64,000 bases of DNA, from the NCBI GenBank assembly GCA_038206765.1, contig JBBRAM010000011.1:54447-118446 (forward strand), in the 5' to 3' direction. The notes below the pieces were generated by a model that made no database searches, had not been told where the DNA came from, and was given only the letters and a program-made list of their open reading frames with translations. This DNA comes from UKL13-2 sp038206765. GTDB lineage: Bacteria; Pseudomonadota; Gammaproteobacteria; Burkholderiales; Usitatibacteraceae. The first letter of the stretch is position 1. Each line of letters starts with the position of its first letter. Both the position numbers and the translations under genes were made by a program. Shown piece after piece: positions 1-7,408 of this stretch.

Positions 1-4
1 CAGA

Positions 5-1468
5 CTATTTGGCCGACGCGACTGCGCGAACCGGAGCGAGTGCCTGCGACGTTGGCGATACTGGCTGCGGCGCACAAGCGCGATCCGTCGGAAACGTCGC
101 GGTAAACGTTGAGCCGTGATTGGCGACATCTTGCGAACTGGCAATGCCGATATGCCCGCCGTGGCGTAACAGCACATGTTTAACAATCGCCAAGCCCAGA
201 CCGGTGCCGCCAGCGACACGTGAACGACCCCGATCCACCCGATAAAAACGCTCCGTTAAGCGCGGCAAATGCTCTGTGGGAATACCCTCGCCGTTGTCTT
301 GAACAACAAAAACGGGCGCACCATTTTTGGTATTCCAACGAATATATATCCGCCCACCCTTTGGCGTGTAGCGTACTGCGTTGGTGACAAGATTGCTCAG
401 CGCACTCGATACTTCATCACGATTACCTGCGAGCCAGCCGTCGTCAAGTTCTTGAACAATTAAATGTTCGCCGTTTGACAAATGCTGTGCATCGAGCACG
501 ATACTAGCGATCAACTCAGGCATGTTGATGGGTGCGGTGGCCAGGCGATTTCGATTATCTTCCAACCGCGACAGCGTCAGAAGGTCATTCACCAGTCGTT
601 CCATGCGCACCGTCTGCGTGCTCATGTGGGCGAGCGACTTTTCGACAATAACAGGGTTGTCACTGCCACCGTTCATGAGCGTTTCCAAAAATCCCAGCAG
701 AACCGTGAGGGGCGTACGCAGTTCATGCGAAACGTTTGCTACAAAATCGCGCCGCATCGTTTCCAACTGTTCCCGCTCCGAAATGTCGCGCGATAACAAC
801 AACATCTGCTCATCGCCAAATGAAACCAACTGCACGCTCAAGGTAATCTCTGTTGGCGTCGACGAGGTTTTTGATTGCGAAATCTTAAGCGTGAGCGGCT
901 CGCCAAATTTGCGTGCATTGAGATATTCAATAAACTCGGGATACCGAATCAAATATGTGATTGTTTGCATCCGGTCACGATCCAATGAGATCGACCAATG
1001 CGCTTCCGCGTTGGGGTTACACCAGACAATGTTGTATTGGTTGTCTAACATCACCGCCCCATCAGGCAGGGCGGATGCGGCCTCTTGGAAGCGCCCCAAA
1101 CTCACCGCAAGCGCCTGTTGCGCATTGCGTTCGGCGCGAATGAGACGATATAAGTTGCCCAGCGTATCGCCCCAAACCCCAAGCCCATCTGGCAAGGTCG
1201 CGGCTTTGGGATCGTTGAGCCAGTCAGCAAGCTGCGCGAGTTTCCACGCATAGTAGGCAAAGCAAATAAATGCCGTGATGAGAGCGACAATGAGCCCGGT
1301 CGCCGTGTCGAACACCAAGCCGACGATGCCGCCGAACACGGCCGCCGCCAGCGCCACACGCACCAGTGCAATCAGTGTTGTTTTTTGAACAGCCGAAAAA
1401 GCCATGAGCATTTGCGCAGGATAGGAAAAGCGAAATATGAATCGGCCACCGATAGCAAAATCGGCCAA
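5..1468 (-). CDS. phoR: Phosphate regulon sensor histidine kinase PhoR
   Basis: Inner-membrane kinase that phosphorylates PhoB when phosphate is low. The N-terminus has two hydrophobic segments (about residues 30-75), with no large periplasmic loop between them, as is usual for PhoR. A PAS-like domain (about 125-220) follows, then a HisKA domain with the phospho-acceptor His248 in SHELRTPLTV, and an ATPase domain with N box (NLVTNAVRY) and G boxes (DNGEGIP, GGTGLGLAIVK). At 487 residues it is somewhat longer than E. coli PhoR; a second Met near residue 20 (MLMAFSAVQK) could be the real start. It lies 115 bp downstream of phoB on the same strand, so the two are probably cotranscribed. The stop codon is 4 bases from the window edge, so whatever follows (often phoU or ppk/ppx) cannot be seen. 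Confidence 0.93.
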   Translation of the reverse strand: MADFAIGGRFIFRFSYPAQMLMAFSAVQKTTLIALVRVALAAAVFGGIVGLVFDTATGLIVALITAFICFAYYAWKLAQLADWLNDPKAATLPDGLGVWGDTLGNLYRLIRAERNAQQALAVSLGRFQEAASALPDGAVMLDNQYNIVWCNPNAEAHWSISLDRDRMQTITYLIRYPEFIEYLNARKFGEPLTLKISQSKTSSTPTEITLSVQLVSFGDEQMLLLSRDISEREQLETMRRDFVANVSHELRTPLTVLLGFLETLMNGGSDNPVIVEKSLAHMSTQTVRMERLVNDLLTLSRLEDNRNRLATAPINMPELIASIVLDAQHLSNGEHLIVQELDDGWLAGNRDEVSSALSNLVTNAVRYTPKGGRIYIRWNTKNGAPVFVVQDNGEGIPTEHLPRLTERFYRVDRGRSRVAGGTGLGLAIVKHVLLRHGGHIGIASSQDVANHGSTFTATFPTDRACAPQPVSPTSQALAPVRAVASAK

Positions 1469-1583
1469 AGAACCAACTTAATCCTCAATAATTGTCATGG
1501 TACGCCAAGCTAACGCATTTATTGTGAATGGTATTGGGACGATCAGCGAAGCTAATGTCAAGGCGGCGATGCAATGGTTGGCA

Positions 1584-2270
1584 CTACTCCAGCGCAAACC
1601 GATACCCGCTGCCGCGCACCGTGTGAATCAGATTTTCATGTCCCGACGGGGTGAGCGCCGAGCGCAGGCGGCGGATATGCACATCCACCGTCCGCTCCTC
1701 GATGAACACATGATCGCCCCAGACGAAATCAAGCAATTGGGTGCGCGAATAAACGCGCTCTAAATGTGTCATGAAAAAATGCAGCAGCCGAAATTCAGTC
1801 GGCCCCATTGCCAAAGTTTTGCCGTTACCGGAAACCTTATGCGACGCTGGGTCAAGCTTTAGGCCGTGGTATTCAATCGTATCTTGCGTCAGTTCGGGCG
1901 CGCGGCGGCGCAACACCGCCTTAATTCGCGCTTCGAGTTCACGCACCGAAAACGGCTTTGTCATGTAATCGTCGGCACCGGTTTCAAGGCCCTTAAGCTT
2001 GTCTTCCTCCTCACCGCGCGCCGTCAATAAAATAATAGGCAAGCTCTTGGTGCGCGAATCGCCACGCAGCCGACGCGCCATGTCAACACCACTCATGCCG
2101 GGCAACATCCAGTCTAGCAGCGCCAAATCAGGCAGTTCGACCTGTATATGCTTCAAGGCCTCCTCTGCCGTATCGTGCGTCAACACGCGGTAGCCACCCA
2201 TTTGCAGATTAATCTGAATCAGATCCTGAATAGCCGGCTCGTCTTCTACCACCATGATGGTTGGGTTCAT
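1584..2270 (-). CDS. phoB: Phosphate regulon response regulator PhoB
   Basis: OmpR-family transcription factor of the phosphate regulon. The 228 residues match the family length. The receiver (1-120) has the acidic pair Glu9/Asp10, phospho-acceptor Asp53 (LLDWMLPG), Thr83 and Lys105 (YMTKPF). The C-terminal winged helix (about 130-228) ends in the typical hairpin HTVRGSGYRF. An AAGG ribosome-binding site precedes the ATG. phoR follows on the same strand. A Pho-box-like array lies about 95-120 bp upstream of the start, which suggests autoregulation. Identity is well supported by the pairing with a PhoR-type kinase. Confidence 0.95.
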   Translation of the reverse strand: MNPTIMVVEDEPAIQDLIQINLQMGGYRVLTHDTAEEALKHIQVELPDLALLDWMLPGMSGVDMARRLRGDSRTKSLPIILLTARGEEEDKLKGLETGADDYMTKPFSVRELEARIKAVLRRRAPELTQDTIEYHGLKLDPASHKVSGNGKTLAMGPTEFRLLHFFMTHLERVYSRTQLLDFVWGDHVFIEERTVDVHIRRLRSALTPSGHENLIHTVRGSGYRFALE

Positions 2271-2362
2271 TGTTTTGCCTTTTTTAACCGTTGTTTTGCT
2301 TGGTTTAGAGCGGGACTACTTTGGGTTGACTTGAAGTTTAGTTTTACCCGTTACAGCATCAT

Positions 2363-2391
2363 ATTTCAGGTTTGTTAAGGTTGTGTGACAG
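2363..2391 (-). promoter_or_regulatory. Candidate Pho box upstream of phoB
   Basis: Read on the minus strand, three 7-mers recur at an 11-bp period: CTGTCAC (2385-2391), CCTTAAC (2374-2380) and CTGAAAT (2363-2369), separated by 4-bp spacers. Known Pho boxes are CTGTCAT-like 7-mers with 4-bp AT-rich spacers. Only the first 7-mer is a strong match. A further CTGTAAC lies at 2349-2355, out of phase. The position before phoB fits autoregulation. Confidence 0.5.
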
Positions 2392-2564
2392 GTTTTAGTT
2401 GGTTACGGGCTTAGTGAGGCGTTGAGGAAAGCAATATGAGCGTTCAAACGAAAATAACTAGCCACGAAATTACGTCTGTACAATCGCTACGCCCTCCGTG
2501 TCACTGAAATATAAGACGAGCAGCTTGTACCGCACAATTTTTAGTTTCTCGCTATTTTTGCCCC

Positions 2565-2587
2565 GAACGCCCCGCCAATACTAGTGT
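2565..2587 (+). repeat. Dispersed 25-bp repeat, copy 1
   Basis: The sequence GAACGCCCCGCCAATACTAG and its 3' flank match a unit also found at 3170, 26434, 60192 (inverted) and 63648. The approximate consensus is (C/G)AAACGCCGCGCCA followed by RTRCTAGRGTTT. This copy lies upstream of the GNAT gene in the same orientation as copy 2 behind that gene. Confidence 0.6.
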
Positions 2588-2680
2588 CGTGGCATTTAGC
2601 TTTTAGACGCGTTCAGATAGTTAGCCCTATTTTGGACGCTCATTTAGCGATCCACTTTTAAATATAAAGGGCCGCGCCAC

Positions 2681-3103
2681 ATGTTACGAATCCGGCAAGC
2701 ACAGCCGCAAGATGCCAATATTCTTCAACAAATCTATCTCGACGCAGCGGAGAGCACGGGCTGTATGCCAGGCGCAGCAGCAGGCTCAGTTAGCTTTCAA
2801 CAAATAATGGGCGAGGAAAAAATCATTGTTGCCTGCGATGCACATGGAGACGTTGTTGGATTCGTCTCTGTTTTCGAGGTTGGCTCATTTATCCACTTTC
2901 TCTTCGTGGATTGCAAATGCCAGAGTCAAGGCATTGGCCGATATCTATTGGCCTCGTTGGAGGCTTGGTTACCTATGCCATGGCACCTTAAGTGCATCAA
3001 AGCCAACGAAAGGGCTATCAAGTTCTATGAAGTGATAGGCTGGAAACAAATTGAGGAGGGTAATGGCCCAGACGGGCCATATATTTTGATGCGCAAGGGC
3101 TAG
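2681..3103 (+). CDS. GNAT-family N-acetyltransferase
   Basis: A compact GNAT protein of 140 residues that would transfer an acetyl group from acetyl-CoA to an unknown amine. The acetyl-CoA loop is visible in the QSQGIGRYLL segment, followed by the usual helix, and the C-terminal FYEVIGW strand/turn is typical of the fold. The substrate cannot be told from sequence. It stands alone, with dispersed-repeat copies about 95 bp upstream and 65 bp downstream in the same orientation, which hints at a mobile gene cassette. ATG start; upstream purine-rich AAAGGG about 13 bp before it. Confidence 0.8.
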   Translation: MLRIRQAQPQDANILQQIYLDAAESTGCMPGAAAGSVSFQQIMGEEKIIVACDAHGDVVGFVSVFEVGSFIHFLFVDCKCQSQGIGRYLLASLEAWLPMPWHLKCIKANERAIKFYEVIGWKQIEEGNGPDGPYILMRKG

Positions 3104-3169
3104 CGCGGTGTGGCTGAAATAAAACAAAATAAGTTGTCACCAAGCTTTGTGGAGATGCAGACAATGCCT

Positions 3170-3195
3170 CAAACACCGCGCCAACGCTAGAGCTT
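3170..3195 (+). repeat. Dispersed 25-bp repeat, copy 2
   Basis: CAAACACCGCGCCAACGCTAG plus its AGCTT flank is a close match to the consensus of this intergenic repeat. It lies 66 bp behind the GNAT gene in the same orientation as copy 1 in front of it. Confidence 0.65.
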
Positions 3196-3286
3196 GCAAG
3201 ACTTTCATCCCTCCGGCGTCGTTAAATCCTTTTTCCTTAGCCAACACCAAGTATTATGTTCACTCTCCCACTCAGGCACAAATCAC

Positions 3287-3658
3287 ATGGCAGGCTTAAC
3301 CCCAAATTCCCCGCGCCCGACGGAAATCAAACTACACCAGCAATCGCGGGAGCTGGAGCTGACGTTTGATGATGGCAAATCGTTCCGTTTTTCTTGCGAA
3401 TTGCTGCGGGTGTATTCGCCATCGGCAGAAGTGCGCGGACATGGTCCGGGACAAGAGGTCTTGCAAGTAGGGAAAAAAAACGTGAATATTACGGCGATTG
3501 ACCCTGTCGGCACCTATGCAGTGAAGCTGGTCTTTTCGGATGGCCACGACACCGGGCTTTATTCATGGGATTATTTTTATGACCTCGGCATGAAGCAGGA
3601 TAGCCAATGGCAATCTTATTTGACGCGAATGGAGCAGGCCGGGGCAAGCCGAGAGTAG
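3287..3658 (+). CDS. DUF971 (GBBH-like) protein
   Basis: A small soluble protein of 123 residues with the pattern of the DUF971 family: an N-terminal ELTFDDGKSFRF segment, then ELLRVYSPSAEVRGHGPGQ, and a C-terminal VFSDGHDTGLYSWDYFYDLG signature. The same fold forms the N-terminal domain of gamma-butyrobetaine hydroxylase; stand-alone members have been linked to Fe-S or metal handling, without a settled role. I chose the ATG at 3287 because homology-like sequence begins there; the frame is open upstream to 3194. It sits 60 bp before ubiE on the same strand, a neighbourhood I recall from other betaproteobacteria, so cotranscription is likely. Confidence 0.85.
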   Translation: MAGLTPNSPRPTEIKLHQQSRELELTFDDGKSFRFSCELLRVYSPSAEVRGHGPGQEVLQVGKKNVNITAIDPVGTYAVKLVFSDGHDTGLYSWDYFYDLGMKQDSQWQSYLTRMEQAGASRE

Positions 3659-3718
3659 TATCGAACGTAAAATCAATAATAAAATCTTGCACAACGCCGG
3701 CAACAATTTGGAGCAGTT

Positions 3719-4450
3719 ATGAACAAAACCACCCATTTCGGTTATCAAGAAGTGCCCGAAGCAGAAAAATCGGCCAAGGTGCGCGAGGTCTTTAAATCGG
3801 TGGCGCCGAATTACGACATCATGAATGACCTGATGTCAGGCGGAATGCATCGGCTTTGGAAAAAATTTACCGTTGATTTGGCAGCGGTTAAGCCGGGCGA
3901 TAAAATTCTCGATGTGGCTTCCGGGACGGCCGATCTGGCCAAATCATTTGCCAAGATTGCCGGTGCGAACAATGTCTGGCAGACCGACATTAATGAGGCG
4001 ATGTTAAAGGTGGGGCGTGATCGCTTGATTGATGCTGGACTCGCCACGCCGAACGCGCTTTGCGATGGCGAAAAACTGCCCTTTGCCAGCGAATCGTTTG
4101 ATCTTGTCACGGTCGCTTTTGGGCTACGCAACATGACGCACAAAGATGTCGCATTGGCCGAGATGACGCGGGTGCTCAAGCCCGGCGGGCGCCTGCTGGT
4201 GTTGGAGTTTTCTAAGGTGCATGAATCGTTGAAGAAACCGTATGATTTGTATTCGTTTAACCTGCTACCTTTTTTTGGCAAATTTGTAGCGAAAGACGAG
4301 GGCAGCTATCGCTATTTAGCCGAATCGATTCGCATGCATCCCGATCAGGAAGCGCTGAAAACGATGATGGAAACCGCAGGTTTATCTAGGGTCGAATATT
4401 TCAATTTAACCGCCGGGGTTGTGGCGCTACACAAAGGAATTAAATTATGA
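3719..4450 (+). CDS. ubiE: Ubiquinone/menaquinone C-methyltransferase UbiE
   Basis: SAM-dependent methyltransferase that C-methylates the benzoquinol (or demethylmenaquinol) ring in quinone biosynthesis. The 243 residues fit the family. The class I SAM-binding motif is ILDVASGTADLA (63-74), and the family signatures FGLRNMTHKDVALAEM and RVLKPGGRLLVLEFSK are present. The N-terminus has the UbiE pattern VREVFKSVAPNYDIMNDLMS. It heads a cluster that continues to ubiJ and ubiB, and its stop overlaps the next gene's start (ATGA at 4447-4450), suggesting translational coupling. Confidence 0.96.
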   Translation: MNKTTHFGYQEVPEAEKSAKVREVFKSVAPNYDIMNDLMSGGMHRLWKKFTVDLAAVKPGDKILDVASGTADLAKSFAKIAGANNVWQTDINEAMLKVGRDRLIDAGLATPNALCDGEKLPFASESFDLVTVAFGLRNMTHKDVALAEMTRVLKPGGRLLVLEFSKVHESLKKPYDLYSFNLLPFFGKFVAKDEGSYRYLAESIRMHPDQEALKTMMETAGLSRVEYFNLTAGVVALHKGIKL

Positions 4451-4845
4451 AGGTAACGCTGAAAGTCACCACAATCGCAGCGCTGGCCGTCACCGTGGCC
4501 TTGGCATTAGCCACAGCCTCGGTCGCTACACACGCCGCGCCACCCGTGCCGCCCACTAAAACGCCGGCCAAACCCGTAACCATCAAATCTGGCAAATCGT
4601 TTGAAAAATGCGTGGTGCTCAATGCCGCACAAACGCTGGAATACGACTTTAATTCAAGCGCCAAGATAAATTTCAACTTGCATTACCGCAAAGGTGACGC
4701 AATCTACTATCCCGTCAAGGAAGACCGCGTTAACCGTATCGATAGCTCCTATGAAACATCGGTACGCGAAGAGTTTTGCTTAGGCTGGGAAAATAAAACG
4801 AATGCGGATGTAGAGCTGACCTATAGCTATCGGGTTCGTAAATAA
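4447..4845 (+). CDS. Secreted protein of unknown function, coupled to ubiE
   Basis: This protein of 132 residues begins with a Sec signal peptide (charged start, hydrophobic stretch to about residue 25, then THAAPP as a likely cleavage region). The mature part starts Pro-rich and then looks beta-rich. Two cysteines, Cys55 and Cys111, could form a disulfide in the periplasm. The segments FNLHYRKGDAIYYPV and CLGWENKTNADVELTYSY vaguely recall GOLD-like beta sandwiches that sense membrane or lipid, but this is only an impression. Start overlaps the ubiE stop by 4 bp. I do not recognise a function; the overlap suggests coexpression with quinone biosynthesis. Confidence 0.8.
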   Translation: MKVTLKVTTIAALAVTVALALATASVATHAAPPVPPTKTPAKPVTIKSGKSFEKCVVLNAAQTLEYDFNSSAKINFNLHYRKGDAIYYPVKEDRVNRIDSSYETSVREEFCLGWENKTNADVELTYSYRVRK

Positions 4846-5021
4846 GCTTTTTACAATCAATCGGCATTTTTGGTGTGGATTGGGTGCGCCTAAATTTCCG
4901 CTCTAGGACGAATTGAATTTTTCGATCTAAAAATGGTCTTATTTTATTGTTAGCATCAATTTGAACTACCGGCAGCAGCATCGTCACTAGCAACTTCACG
5001 TCCAACCACGTTAAAGGCAAT

Positions 5022-6032
5022 ATGAAATCCATTTTTGTTAGTTTGCTCATTGCACTGTTCGCCGTCACGCTGATGACCGATGCTGATGCCAAGCGTCGTC
5101 TCGGCGGTGGTAAATCCACTGGCATGCAACGTGAATCCGTACAAAAAGATGCCGGCACTGCGCCCAAGCCCGCCCAACCGGCCCAAGCCACACCAGCTAC
5201 GCCTGCTGCCTCGCCGATGGCTGCGCCCCCCGCCAAACCCGGCCTGAGCCGCTGGTTAGGTCCATTGGCCGGCTTGGCGGCCGGCGGTCTATTAGCCTCG
5301 TTGTTTATGGGTGGCGGGTTCAGCGGTATCAAATTAATGGATATTTTACTGTTCGCGGGTCTCGCCTTTGGGGCATTCATGCTATTCCGCATGTTTATGC
5401 AAAAAAAAGCGGCGGCTGATGCAGCAGGCAATGGAAATGGTAATGGCAGTCAGTTTTCCGGCAACTTTGGCGGCGGTGGATTCAACACGCCGTCACCAGC
5501 GCCGTCACCATCATTAGCATTTTCGCCGTCGCCGGCTGCGAACAATGGTCGCATCGTCGCCCCTGTTATTGGCAGTGGTTTAGCAAGTGGCAATGCGACC
5601 ATGGCCGAGATCGAAACTGTCAGCGCGAATCCGCGCATTCCTGCCGATTTTGATGTCGCCCCCTTTGAGCGCAACGCCCACGCTTCTTTCATCCGGTTGC
5701 AAGCGGCCAACGATGCCAAAGATTTAAACGACATCCGAGATTTCACCACGCCAGAAATGTACGCCGAATTATCACTGCAAATTCAGGAACGTAGCGCAAG
5801 TGAAGGTGTTGGTGTTGGTCAACAACGAACCGAGGTTGTCACGATTGCGGTGCATGTGCTGGAAGTAACTACAGAAAACCAACGTGCTGTGGCCAGCGTG
5901 CGCTACACCGGTACGATCCGCGAGGAAGCCGGAGCACCGCCAGAAGCGTTTGACGAAGTTTGGCATGTCGTTAAAAATCTTGATGATGCCAAATCGACGT
6001 GGCGCTTGGCGGGCATCCAGCAACTGGCTTAA
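5022..6032 (+). CDS. TIM44-like domain membrane protein
   Basis: A protein of 336 residues with a signal or anchor segment (1-23), the conserved bacterial TIM44-like N-terminal motif KRRLGGGKSTGMQRESV, a Pro/Ala linker, two hydrophobic segments (about 75-95 and 105-125), a Gly/Asn/Pro-rich low-complexity linker (about 135-185), and a C-terminal TIM44-like globular domain (about 205-335) ending in a WRLAGIQQL motif. In mitochondria the related domain tethers Hsp70 to the import channel; in bacteria the function is unsettled. It lies between ubiE and ubiJ, so it may act at the membrane site of ubiquinone synthesis, which is inference only. Confidence 0.88.
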   Translation: MKSIFVSLLIALFAVTLMTDADAKRRLGGGKSTGMQRESVQKDAGTAPKPAQPAQATPATPAASPMAAPPAKPGLSRWLGPLAGLAAGGLLASLFMGGGFSGIKLMDILLFAGLAFGAFMLFRMFMQKKAAADAAGNGNGNGSQFSGNFGGGGFNTPSPAPSPSLAFSPSPAANNGRIVAPVIGSGLASGNATMAEIETVSANPRIPADFDVAPFERNAHASFIRLQAANDAKDLNDIRDFTTPEMYAELSLQIQERSASEGVGVGQQRTEVVTIAVHVLEVTTENQRAVASVRYTGTIREEAGAPPEAFDEVWHVVKNLDDAKSTWRLAGIQQLA

Positions 6033-6056
6033 ACCGTTTTACTGAGCCAAAGCCGC

Positions 6057-6698
6057 GTGCAAGTCGCCAACCATACCGCTGTAAAATTTATCAACCGCGT
6101 GCTCTCGGATTATCCGATGGCACGCGAAAAATTGCAGCCGTATTCGGGCAAAACAGCGCAGGTGAATATTGGCGCAATGGCGATCGTCTTGCGTATCGCA
6201 CCAGACGGAAATGTTGAAATGGTTGGCTCTGGAACCCGTTTTTCAGGTGAAAAGGCCTCAGAATCCGCTCCAGTCAATGAGTTTGATGTTTTCCATGATG
6301 TTTTGTTTGTTGTCCCACTCAAACTCATCCCACGCCTCGCCGGCGGCGATGAAGCCGCGTTTTCAGAGATCAAATTTTCAGGTGATAGCGAATTTGCGTC
6401 TACCTTGTCCACCGTCGCCCGCAATGTTGATTGGGATGTCGAGGAGGATTTGAGCAAGCTCGTTGGCGACATCGCCGCCTATCGCGTGGTAAACACCGCA
6501 AAATCATTTGGCGCGTGGCAAGCGGATGCAAAAGCACGCCTGACCGCAAACGTTGCCGAATATTTAACTGAAGAAAAACGCGCGTTCATCACCACGCGGG
6601 AGTTAGCGAGCTTCACCAGCCAAAACGAAACGTTGCGTGATGATGTGGCAAGGTTAGAGGCACGACTGAAGGCGCGTATGAAGGAAAGGCGCATTTAA
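6057..6698 (+). CDS. ubiJ: Ubiquinone biosynthesis accessory factor UbiJ (SCP2 domain)
   Basis: A protein of 213 residues with GTG start. An SCP2-like lipid-binding domain occupies about residues 5-115 and is followed by a helical tail that is probably coiled coil (residues 180-213, many Glu/Arg/Leu). In E. coli UbiJ with UbiK forms the lipid-binding scaffold of the Ubi complex, presenting hydrophobic intermediates to the enzymes. Its place between ubiE and ubiB, the same order as in E. coli, supports the name more than sequence alone. The family diverges strongly, so SCP2-domain protein is the safe fallback. Confidence 0.82.
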   Translation: MQVANHTAVKFINRVLSDYPMAREKLQPYSGKTAQVNIGAMAIVLRIAPDGNVEMVGSGTRFSGEKASESAPVNEFDVFHDVLFVVPLKLIPRLAGGDEAAFSEIKFSGDSEFASTLSTVARNVDWDVEEDLSKLVGDIAAYRVVNTAKSFGAWQADAKARLTANVAEYLTEEKRAFITTRELASFTSQNETLRDDVARLEARLKARMKERRI

Positions 6699-6728
6699 AA
6701 TGTTGAACAAAATCCAACCCCAACCAAC

Positions 6729-7292
6729 GTGAGCCAGCCTGCACCCGTTGTGTCTGAACCGGATCCAAAGCCAGCCCCCAAGCCAAAAAGCTGGCCGCGC
6801 CGCATCGGCGGTGCGTTGTTCGCGATCCCCGCCGCTCTGTGGATATTCCTCGAAGAATGGCTCTGGGACTCGATGTTGGCCTTTACAGCATGGCTCGGTC
6901 GAGTGCCACCGGTGCGTTGGGTGGAAAACCAACTCGCGAAGCTACCGCCCTACGCGGCGCTGGTTGCTTTCGTCATTCCGGCTGCCGTGTTGCTGCCATT
7001 TAAGCTCGCCGCGTTCTGGCTGATCGCGCATGGTCAAGCGTTTTTGGGCGGGATGGTATTCATCACCGCTAAAATTCTAGGCACAGCATTCTTGGCGCGT
7101 ATTTTTTCACTTACCAAAAATGCACTGATGACCATTGGCTGGTTTGCCCTTGCCTACAACACCGTCATGGATTGGAAACAGCGCATCTACGCTTATGTCC
7201 GTGCCATTCCCGCTTATCAACGGTTTCGTGCGCTGCTAACCGAGGCGAAAGCGCGAATCAAGGCGCGGTGGCGGGCGATGTTTGAGACTTAG
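6729..7292 (+). CDS. Small Pro-rich membrane protein between ubiJ and ubiB
   Basis: A 187-residue protein with a GTG start. The N-terminus is proline/lysine-rich (residues 1-25). Hydrophobic segments appear at about 28-40, 78-105 and 125-150, and the C-terminal 35 residues are strongly basic, as in a cytoplasmic tail. No catalytic motif is visible and I do not recognise the family. It lies 30 bp after ubiJ and 116 bp before ubiB on the same strand, so it is probably part of the quinone cluster. It could be a local scaffold or anchor for the Ubi machinery, but nothing in the sequence proves that. Confidence 0.75.
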   Translation: MSQPAPVVSEPDPKPAPKPKSWPRRIGGALFAIPAALWIFLEEWLWDSMLAFTAWLGRVPPVRWVENQLAKLPPYAALVAFVIPAAVLLPFKLAAFWLIAHGQAFLGGMVFITAKILGTAFLARIFSLTKNALMTIGWFALAYNTVMDWKQRIYAYVRAIPAYQRFRALLTEAKARIKARWRAMFET

Positions 7293-7408
7293 TTGTGCGG
7301 ATGGGCTGACGGACAAATACACAGGAACACAGAGGTACACAGAATCAAAGATGCCTGCGATAATGTGCATCCTTGATGTTGCGTCCAATATAACGAATAA
7401 AATAGCGC

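Larger units (their letters stand above)
2271..2680. other. Intergenic region phoB / GNAT
   Basis: Divergent spacer of 410 bp. It holds the candidate Pho box (2363-2391) and one copy of the dispersed repeat (2565-2587). I found no convincing coding frame, RNA gene or strong sigma-70 promoter for the rightward GNAT gene. Confidence 0.6.

Noticed and set aside
2565..3195. Repeat copies around the GNAT gene as integron attC sites
   Set aside because: They lack the inverse core GTTRRRY/RYYYAAC pair and the folded length of attC.
4730..5431. Open frame of 233 codons antisense to the TIM44-like gene
   Set aside because: Overlaps two real plus-strand genes and is Pro/Ala/Asn-rich as expected for a reverse translation.
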